This document shows positions 56,306 to 64,000 of a stretch of 64,000 bases of DNA, in pieces; positions within the stretch are counted from its first letter, which is position 1; each line of letters begins with the position of its first letter. The notes below the pieces were generated by a model. It searched no databases. It was not told where the DNA came from and was given only the letters and a program-made list of their open reading frames with translations. The DNA comes from Sporosarcina sp. Te-1 (GTDB lineage Bacteria > Bacillota > Bacilli > Bacillales_A > Planococcaceae): NCBI RefSeq assembly GCF_017498505.1, contig NZ_CP071798.1, positions 2,911,001 through 2,975,000 of the forward strand. Reading direction: 5' to 3'. A program made the position numbers and the translations under genes.

Positions 56306-57413
56306 ACGGCTCGCTTTGACGAATTACCGGAATTATCCCTCACTCGATCTCTCTTTTTCTCCGAAAATCAATGTGCTCATCGGTGAGAATGCACAGGGCA
56401 AGACAAATATCATGGAGGCGATCTACGTACTGTCCATGGCTAAATCTCATCGCACATCCAATGATCGTGAACTGATACGCTGGGAGCAAGAGTATGCTAA
56501 AATAGAAGGGGAGATCCAGCGGAAGTATGGTCGGCTTCCCCTTGAATTGACCATTTCGAAGAAAGGCAAAAAAGCGAAGGTCAACCATTTGGAACAAAAT
56601 CGCCTAAGCCTCTACATTGGACAATTGAACGTTGTCATGTTTGCTCCGGAAGATTTAAACCTCGTAAAAGGCAGCCCGCAAGTCAGGCGAAGATTCCTCG
56701 ACATGGAGATCGGTCAAATCTCACCTGTCTATCTACATGATTTATTGACGTTCCAAAAGGTTTTGAAGCAACGCAATGCCATCTTGAAAGAGAATCGAGG
56801 CAAGCTTGATTTTCATGATGTTATGTTCGATGTCTATACAGACCAGTATGTTCAGGTTGCGGTAGAAATCATACGCAAACGTTTTTACTTCATGGAATTG
56901 CTTCAAAAATGGGCTGAACCGATTCATAAAGGGATTTCTAGAGGCCTCGAGCAATTAAAAGTTTCGTATGGAACATTAAAAGAACTTGAATCTGGGCAGA
57001 CTGTGGAAGAGATGGAAAAGATACTCAGCCAAAAATTACACGAAGCGAAACGGAGGGAATTGGAACGAGGGGTCACATTAGTCGGCCCACATCGGGATGA
57101 TCTCCATTTCTTTGTGAATGGCTATGACATACAAACGTACGGTTCTCAAGGACAGCAGCGAACGACAGCGCTGTCCTTGAAACTGGCAGAGATAGAATTG
57201 GTGAAACAGGAGGTTGGTGAAACGCCAGTTCTGCTGTTGGATGATGTCCTGTCAGAACTGGATGACTATCGCCAATCTCATCTTCTGAACACGATGCAAG
57301 GCCAAGTGCAGACCTTCGTTACCACTACGAATATTTCTGGTATCGACCATGAAACGATACGGCAAGCCGAATTGTTCGAAGTAGCGGCAGGTAATGTATT
57401 CAAAAGAGAATAA
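56295..57413 (+). CDS. recF: DNA replication and repair protein RecF
   Basis: 372 residues from ATG 56295 ([18 protein letters not shown]), overlapping yaaA by 11 bases, so translation is coupled. Walker [16 protein letters not shown] and late signature [17 protein letters not shown] with Walker [13 protein letters not shown]. RecF helps load RecA at gaps. The GTG at 56277 would add six residues. Confidence 0.97.
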   Translation: MYIERLALTNYRNYPSLDLSFSPKINVLIGENAQGKTNIMEAIYVLSMAKSHRTSNDRELIRWEQEYAKIEGEIQRKYGRLPLELTISKKGKKAKVNHLEQNRLSLYIGQLNVVMFAPEDLNLVKGSPQVRRRFLDMEIGQISPVYLHDLLTFQKVLKQRNAILKENRGKLDFHDVMFDVYTDQYVQVAVEIIRKRFYFMELLQKWAEPIHKGISRGLEQLKVSYGTLKELESGQTVEEMEKILSQKLHEAKRRELERGVTLVGPHRDDLHFFVNGYDIQTYGSQGQQRTTALSLKLAEIELVKQEVGETPVLLLDDVLSELDDYRQSHLLNTMQGQVQTFVTTTNISGIDHETIRQAELFEVAAGNVFKRE

Positions 57414-57467
57414 GAGATCAAATCCCCTTGCCTTTGCAAGGCAGGTTCATCGTTATATGTATCTTGA

Positions 57468-59423
<1,956 letters not shown>

Positions 59424-59490
59424 TAGGCTTGTGATCAGGAAAGTCTAGATGAACCAAAGAGATTGCCTGAGTTGAAAGGAGTTTGACAAT

Positions 59491-62019
59491 ATGGCTGATA
59501 TGCCGAACCGCGGTGTCCAAGGAATCAATATAAGTACGGAAATGAAGACATCTTTCCTCGATTACGCGATGAGCGTCATCGTTTCACGTGCTCTTCCGGA
59601 CGTCCGAGACGGTTTGAAACCGGTGCATCGTCGTATTCTTTACGCGATGCAGGACTTAGGAAACACAGCAGACAAACCACATAAAAAATCCGCCCGTATT
59701 GTCGGTGACGTTATCGGTAAGTATCATCCGCATGGAGATAGTGCCGTTTATGACACGATGGTCCGTATGGCTCAAGATTTCAACTATCGCTATATGCTAG
59801 TAGATGGTCACGGGAATTTTGGATCTGTCGATGGAGACGGGGCTGCCGCGATGCGTTATACGGAGTCAAGAATGTCTCGAATTGCAATGGAATTACTGCG
59901 TGACATTAACAAGGACACCATTGATTATCAAGACAACTATGATGGGCAAGAAAAAGAGCCGATTGTCCTCCCGAGCCGTTTCCCGAATCTCTTAGTAAAC
60001 GGTACGTCAGGTATTGCAGTCGGTATGGCTACCAACATCCCTCCGCATCATTTAGGTGAAACGATCGATGGGGTTTTGGCGCTTGCAGACAACCCGGCAA
60101 TTACAACGGATGAATTGATGGAAATCATCCCCGGACCTGATTTCCCAACAGGCGGGATCATCATGGGACGAAGCGGAATCCGCAGAGCCTATGAAACCGG
60201 AAGAGGCTCCATCATCATCCGAGGAAAAGTGGAAATCGAGCAGCAATCGAATGGTAAAGAAACGATCATTGTGACGGAAATTCCTTACCAAGTGAACAAA
60301 GCGAAACTGATCGAGAAAATTGCCGAGTTGGTGCGGGATAAAAAGATCGAGGGCATCACTCATTTGGCAGACGAATCGGACCGTACCGGCATGAGGATTG
60401 TTATCGAAGTCCGCCGGGATGCGAATTCCAATGTCCTTCTTAATAATTTATACAAACATACTGCTTTGCAATCGAGCTTCGGCATCAACATGCTTGCCTT
60501 GGTCGATGGACAGCCGAAAATCCTAGCGCTTAAAGAAATCCTATACCACTATTTAGAGCACCAGAAAGTTGTCATCCGACGCAGAACACAATTTGATTTA
60601 AACAAAGCGGAAGATCGTGCTCATATTTTGGAAGGTTTGCGTATTGCATTGGATCATATCGACGAAATCATCGCATTGATCCGGGCTTCCAAAACGACAG
60701 AAGAAGCGAAAAATGGCTTGATGGAACGATTCGACCTTTCGGACCGCCAAGCTCAAGCGATTCTCGATATGCGACTCCAGCGATTGACTGGATTGGAACG
60801 GGATAAAATCGAGTCCGAGTATCAGGAGCTTATTGTCCTGATCGCGGAATTGCGGGCGATTCTTGCAGATGAACAGAAAGTCGTCGACATCATCAAGGAA
60901 GAACTGTTGGAAGTGAAACGTCGTTTTGCGGATGAACGCAGAACGGACATCACAATGGGCGGTTCTGAGATGCTGGAAGACGAAGATCTCATTCCAGTTG
61001 AAAATTCTGTTTTGACATTAACCCATAATGGGTACATTAAAAGATTGCCGGCGAATACGTATCGGAGCCAACGCAGAGGCGGCCGGGGCATACAAGGAAT
61101 GGGGACGAATGACGATGATTTCGTAGAGCATCTCCTGAACACGTCTACCCATGATACGATTCTTTTCTTCACAAGCAGAGGAAGGGTCTTCAAGAAAAAA
61201 GGATATGAAGTCCCTGAATATAGCAGAACGGCGAAGGGCTTGCCAATTATCAATCTTTTAGATTTCGATAAAAATGAAAAAGTCACAGCCATGATTCCAA
61301 TTGAAAAGTTCGAGGAAGACAAATACCTGTTCTTCGCTACATGCGGAGGGGTTGTGAAACGTACGCCGATTTCCGATTTTGCCAATATCCGCTCTAATGG
61401 CCTCATCGCGTTGACATTGCGCGGAGATGACGAACTCATCGGTGTCCGGATGACTAGCGGCAATGAACAGATTGCGATTGGTACAAGAAATGGCATGCTG
61501 ATCAAATTCCATGAAGAGGACATTCGTGTGATGGGTCGAGTTGCGAGCGGGGTAAGAGGTATCCGCTTGCGGGAAGGCGACACTGCAGTCGGAATGGACA
61601 CGGTCAAGGAAGGCGACGAAATCCTTGTCGTCACGGAAAAAGGGTTTGGAAAGCGAACGCCTGAATCGGAATATCGGATTCAAACACGTGGCGGTTACGG
61701 TTTGAAGACCTTAAACGTAACGGAGCGGAACGGCCAGCTTGTCGCCATGAAGACAGTAAACGGTTCAGAGGATTTGATGCTCATTACGATACACGGCATT
61801 CTGATCCGCATGGATATTGAAGATATTTCTTCGATCGGCCGGAGCACGCAAGGCGTGCGTCTGATCCGTCTTGGTGAGGATGAGCTCGTAGCGACCGTTG
61901 CCAAGGTAGAGAAGGAAGAACCTGAAGAATTGGAAGAGGCAGCAGATTATGCTGTGGAAGACATAACAGAGTTAGATCCTGTTCAAGATCTTTCGGATGA
62001 AACGCCGGAAGAAGAATAA
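59491..62019 (+). CDS. gyrA: DNA gyrase subunit A
   Basis: 842 residues. Catalytic Tyr123 in [11 protein letters not shown]; quinolone region [12 protein letters not shown] with Ser84 and Asp88, the sensitive-type residues; the C-terminal beta-pinwheel begins with the GyrA box [10 protein letters not shown]. The tail is Glu-rich and acidic. It follows gyrB by 67 bases with GAAAGGAG before the start. Confidence 0.98.
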   Translation: MADMPNRGVQGINISTEMKTSFLDYAMSVIVSRALPDVRDGLKPVHRRILYAMQDLGNTADKPHKKSARIVGDVIGKYHPHGDSAVYDTMVRMAQDFNYRYMLVDGHGNFGSVDGDGAAAMRYTESRMSRIAMELLRDINKDTIDYQDNYDGQEKEPIVLPSRFPNLLVNGTSGIAVGMATNIPPHHLGETIDGVLALADNPAITTDELMEIIPGPDFPTGGIIMGRSGIRRAYETGRGSIIIRGKVEIEQQSNGKETIIVTEIPYQVNKAKLIEKIAELVRDKKIEGITHLADESDRTGMRIVIEVRRDANSNVLLNNLYKHTALQSSFGINMLALVDGQPKILALKEILYHYLEHQKVVIRRRTQFDLNKAEDRAHILEGLRIALDHIDEIIALIRASKTTEEAKNGLMERFDLSDRQAQAILDMRLQRLTGLERDKIESEYQELIVLIAELRAILADEQKVVDIIKEELLEVKRRFADERRTDITMGGSEMLEDEDLIPVENSVLTLTHNGYIKRLPANTYRSQRRGGRGIQGMGTNDDDFVEHLLNTSTHDTILFFTSRGRVFKKKGYEVPEYSRTAKGLPIINLLDFDKNEKVTAMIPIEKFEEDKYLFFATCGGVVKRTPISDFANIRSNGLIALTLRGDDELIGVRMTSGNEQIAIGTRNGMLIKFHEEDIRVMGRVASGVRGIRLREGDTAVGMDTVKEGDEILVVTEKGFGKRTPESEYRIQTRGGYGLKTLNVTERNGQLVAMKTVNGSEDLMLITIHGILIRMDIEDISSIGRSTQGVRLIRLGEDELVATVAKVEKEEPEELEEAADYAVEDITELDPVQDLSDETPEEE

Positions 62020-62031
62020 ATGAGTTTTGGA

Positions 62032-62070
62032 GTTGCTGATCTGCAAATTGCAGTAATCAGCAACTTTTTT
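62032..62070 (+). terminator. Terminator of the gyrB-gyrA operon
   Basis: GTTGCTGAT (62032-62040) and ATCAGCAAC (62056-62064) with an inner CTGCAAATTGCAG hairpin, followed by TTTTTT. Confidence 0.9.
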
Positions 62071-62139
62071 CATAGTTTATTTCAAAAAAATGGAGTATAC
62101 TAGTCGAAAAGAACAGTCGAAAGCGGTGAACCAACTGTA

Positions 62140-63240
62140 ATGGAACTCTATAAGAATACGAGCGACTTACGCCCTGGTATCCTATTGAAAGAAGATGTCT
62201 TCGTCAAAACAAAATACCCAATCATGCGCAAGGACACTGAATTGACTCCCGAACATCTCTATGCGTTGCGAGCATTCGGAGTGACAAGAGTGAAAGTTGA
62301 AGAGCGGGTAGCTCCGGACAAATTGACAGACGAAGAACAGGATACCCATGCAATGTCTACCGCTGACATGCTGAAAAATATGCCGATTAGCCGAGAAACA
62401 CTTCGGAAACAATATTATGAAACAGTACGAAACTACAAAAAGGAGTTCATGGGGTGGCGTGCCGGCGCCAAGGTCGATAGTGCGAAAGTTCGCCAAACCG
62501 TTTTGCCCCTGCTTGAATCCTTTGCCTCTCAGAAAAATATGCTGGTTGCGCTGAATGAATTATCCGATTCCAAAGACTACTTGTATCACCATTCTGTGGG
62601 TGTTGGAATCCTGGCGGCTGCGATTAGCAATCAACTCGGTTATCCAACAGGAGATGCGTTGCAATTAGGACTGGCAGGTGTGCTCGCCGATGTCGGCATG
62701 GCGAAAATTGATCCGCAGATTCCAGAGAAATCCGCCTTTTTATCAAGAGAGGAATATAACGAAGTAAAGAAGCATACAATCTTTAGCTTTCAAATGCTTC
62801 AAGAAACCCCTTTATTGCGTAAGGAGATGAAGCTGGCAGTCTTTCAGCATCATGAGCGGCTCGACGGCAGCGGCTATCCGAGAGGGGATAAATCGGACAG
62901 CATAACGGTGTACTCGCAAATCTTGGCGGTGTCCGATGTGTTCCACGCCATGACGTCGGAACGGATTTATCGATCCAAACAGTCACCTTACAAGGTGTTG
63001 GAAATGATCAAGGAAGAGGAATTTGGAAAGTTTGATATTAAAATTGTCCAAGCGTTAGAGAGCTTGATCGGGAATATCTCCATAGGAGCCAGAGTGAAAT
63101 TGTCTGATGGCGAAATAGGAGAAGTTATGTTCATCCATCGAGATTCTCCATTACGACCATTGGTTAAAAAGCTGCCAAGCGGCGAAACAGTTGATCTTGC
63201 TGCCAAACGGTCTCTTTCTATAGAGAAAGTATTGGAATGA
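62140..63240 (+). CDS. HD-GYP domain protein with a degenerate HD motif
   Basis: 366 residues. C-terminal HD-GYP domain (about 130-310) with HHSVGVG (His150/151), His212 and QHHERLDGSGYPRG (His237/238, the GYP part). These enzymes hydrolyse cyclic di-GMP. The HD pair itself reads LADVG (Ala183-Asp184) where LHDIG is expected, so a metal-binding His is replaced. It may be weakly active or a c-di-GMP receptor. N-terminal about 120 residues have no recognised domain. Found between gyrA and the rRNA operon. Confidence 0.85.
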   Translation: MELYKNTSDLRPGILLKEDVFVKTKYPIMRKDTELTPEHLYALRAFGVTRVKVEERVAPDKLTDEEQDTHAMSTADMLKNMPISRETLRKQYYETVRNYKKEFMGWRAGAKVDSAKVRQTVLPLLESFASQKNMLVALNELSDSKDYLYHHSVGVGILAAAISNQLGYPTGDALQLGLAGVLADVGMAKIDPQIPEKSAFLSREEYNEVKKHTIFSFQMLQETPLLRKEMKLAVFQHHERLDGSGYPRGDKSDSITVYSQILAVSDVFHAMTSERIYRSKQSPYKVLEMIKEEEFGKFDIKIVQALESLIGNISIGARVKLSDGEIGEVMFIHRDSPLRPLVKKLPSGETVDLAAKRSLSIEKVLE

Positions 63241-63363
63241 AGTATCAATAGATGTTGTTGGGAAGTTTAAATAGCGGTGAAATCGGTCTGAACGTACTTC
63301 GATTGTTTGGGCTAAGGAAATGGAAGTTTAAATGGCTGCCTGAATATAATCCATTGATTAGAT

Positions 63364-63407
63364 ACGTGTTTTCCTAGGATGTTTAGTAGGAAAGCACGTT
63401 TTTTTAT
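63364..63407 (+). terminator. Terminator after the HD-GYP gene
   Basis: ACGTGTTTTCCTA and TAGGAAAGCACGT pair with one mismatch around GGATGTTTAG, followed by TTTTTTT. It separates the gene from the rRNA promoters. Confidence 0.8.
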
Positions 63408-63491
63408 ATAGTTTGTATTCGTGCTTCCATGAGAGGTTGCAAATAAGAGATAGCAGAAACAAAAAAATCCTAGGATATTCTCAAAAAACTA

Positions 63492-63520
63492 TTGCGAAGT
63501 AAATAAGTAGCTGATATAGT
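63492..63520 (+). promoter_or_regulatory. rRNA promoter P1
   Basis: TTGCGA (63492-63497), 17 bases, TATAGT (63515-63520). It is followed 63 bases later by a stronger promoter, giving the tandem P1-P2 layout of Bacillus rRNA operons. Confidence 0.7.
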
Positions 63521-63582
63521 AAGTAACGTTGCACTTCAAACAACCAAGTAAAAAACTTTTAGAAATAAAGTTTCAAAAAGTG

Positions 63583-63611
63583 TTGACACGAAGTGAACAG
63601 AATGGTAAGAT
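63583..63611 (+). promoter_or_regulatory. rRNA promoter P2
   Basis: TTGACA (63583-63588, perfect -35), exactly 17 bases, TAAGAT (63606-63611). The sequence before it (about 63550-63582) is A/T-rich, like an UP element. Confidence 0.88.
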
Positions 63612-63617
63612 ATAAGA

Positions 63618-63663
63618 GTTGCTGATACGGCAACAACAAACATGAACCTTGAAAACTGAACAG
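63618..63663 (+). promoter_or_regulatory. rRNA leader antitermination region
   Basis: A small hairpin GTTGC/GCAAC (63618-63634) in boxB position, followed by CCTTGAAAACTGAACAGC, the conserved leader segment found before 16S genes in Bacillales. It serves antitermination and processing of the transcript. The rest of the leader to 63786 probably pairs with the far side of 16S for RNase III cleavage. Confidence 0.7.
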
Positions 63664-63786
63664 CAAAACGTCAACAATAAAGTCGGAACCCGACCCCGTC
63701 GGGAAGAAGACAAACACGAATCATTTGATTCAAAATTGACATCTTAAATGATGCCAGCAAGAAACTCGAGCTATTCGAATTTCTCT

Positions 63787-64000
63787 TTTATGGAGAGTTT
63801 GATCCTGGCTCAGGACGAACGCTGGCGGCGTGCCTAATACATGCAAGTCGAGCGGACAGATGGGAGCTTGCTCCCAGAAGTTAGCGGCGGACGGGTGAGT
63901 AACACGTGGGCAACCTGCCCTGCAGATGGGGATAACTCCGGGAAACCGGGGCTAATACCGAATAATCAGTTCCTCCGCATGGAGGAACTCTGAAAGACGG
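63787..64000 (+). rRNA. rrs: 16S ribosomal RNA, 5' part (cut by window edge)
   Basis: Begins with TTTATGGAGAGTTTGATCCT, the universal 5' end, continuing through helices 3-8 with GGCGGCGTGCCTAATACATG. The variable V1 region (GGACAGATGGGAGCTTGCTC) and the V2 start are of Bacillales type and look like Sporosarcina relatives. 214 bases visible. Confidence 0.99.

Noticed and set aside
60822..61634. 270-codon minus-strand open frame opposite gyrA
   Set aside because: Shadow of gyrA: Ser/Arg-rich, no ribosome site or family resemblance. The same applies to long frames opposite mnmE, jag, adeC and dnaN.

Overview
The window is a stretch of chromosome from an endospore-forming Bacillales bacterium that spans the replication origin, and it most resembles Sporosarcina or a close relative in Planococcaceae. 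This rests on gene order (rpmH-rnpA-yidC-jag-mnmE-mnmG-rsmG-noc-soj-spo0J to the left of dnaA; dnaN-yaaA-recF-gyrB-gyrA and an rRNA operon to the right), on sporulation-linked genes (yyaC, spoIIIJ-type yidC, soj/spo0J), and on the 5' end of the 16S rRNA at the right edge. The genus is inference. Genes left of about 53 kb run mostly on the minus strand and genes to the right on the plus strand, as expected for leading-strand genes on either side of oriC.

Layout. 1-10.9 kb is an accessory region: end of an M20 peptidase, an AI-2E-type permease, an ECF sigma/anti-sigma pair, a ZIP metal transporter, an AraC regulator divergent from a saccharopine-dehydrogenase-like gene, a broken flavodoxin-type oxidoreductase, a GNAT acetyltransferase, a MarR regulator with a palindromic operator, and a probably frameshifted rhodanese gene. 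At 10.9-14.2 kb an IS21-family element, internally deleted, carries an AraC regulator and a methyltransferase as passengers. It appears to split a host gene whose two halves remain on either side. 14.8-16.9 kb is adenine deaminase under a C74 (guanine-class) purine riboswitch. 17.0-19.9 kb is a low-GC island with two orphan membrane proteins and a decayed DUF4062-type gene, ending at the 3' end of rlmH (the site used by SCC elements in staphylococci).

19.9-36 kb is core genome: rlmH, a tiny CxxH/CxxC gene (yyzF) inside a dense DnaA-box cluster, htrA, the walRKHIJ essential two-component operon, an M23/LysM/G5 cell-wall hydrolase, dnaB helicase, rplI, gdpP, yybS, rpsR-ssb-rpsF and a DUF3267 protease-like gene. 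At 36.6-38.7 kb an IS1182-family element has a stop codon in its transposase. 38.7-52.8 kb is the classic left flank of oriC, with two perfect parS sites (one inside spo0J, one between noc and rsmG). oriC itself is bipartite: boxes upstream of dnaA (52.95-53.27 kb) and a box cluster plus AT-rich, DnaA-trio-like unwinding region between dnaA and dnaN (54.67-54.83 kb). To the right are dnaN, yaaA, recF, gyrB, gyrA, an HD-GYP protein lacking the His of its HD motif, and two tandem rRNA promoters driving 16S rRNA.

The genes together cover replication initiation and sliding clamp, supercoiling, chromosome segregation and nucleoid occlusion, tRNA U34 modification, membrane-protein insertion, cell-wall homeostasis (WalRK) and c-di-AMP turnover (GdpP). 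The most unusual parts are the passenger-carrying IS21 relic, the second DnaA-box cluster that shares an 18-of-19-base match with oriC, the island at rlmH, and a parS/Noc-hybrid site overlapping the ECF sigma promoter. I did not find a clearly new multi-gene system.
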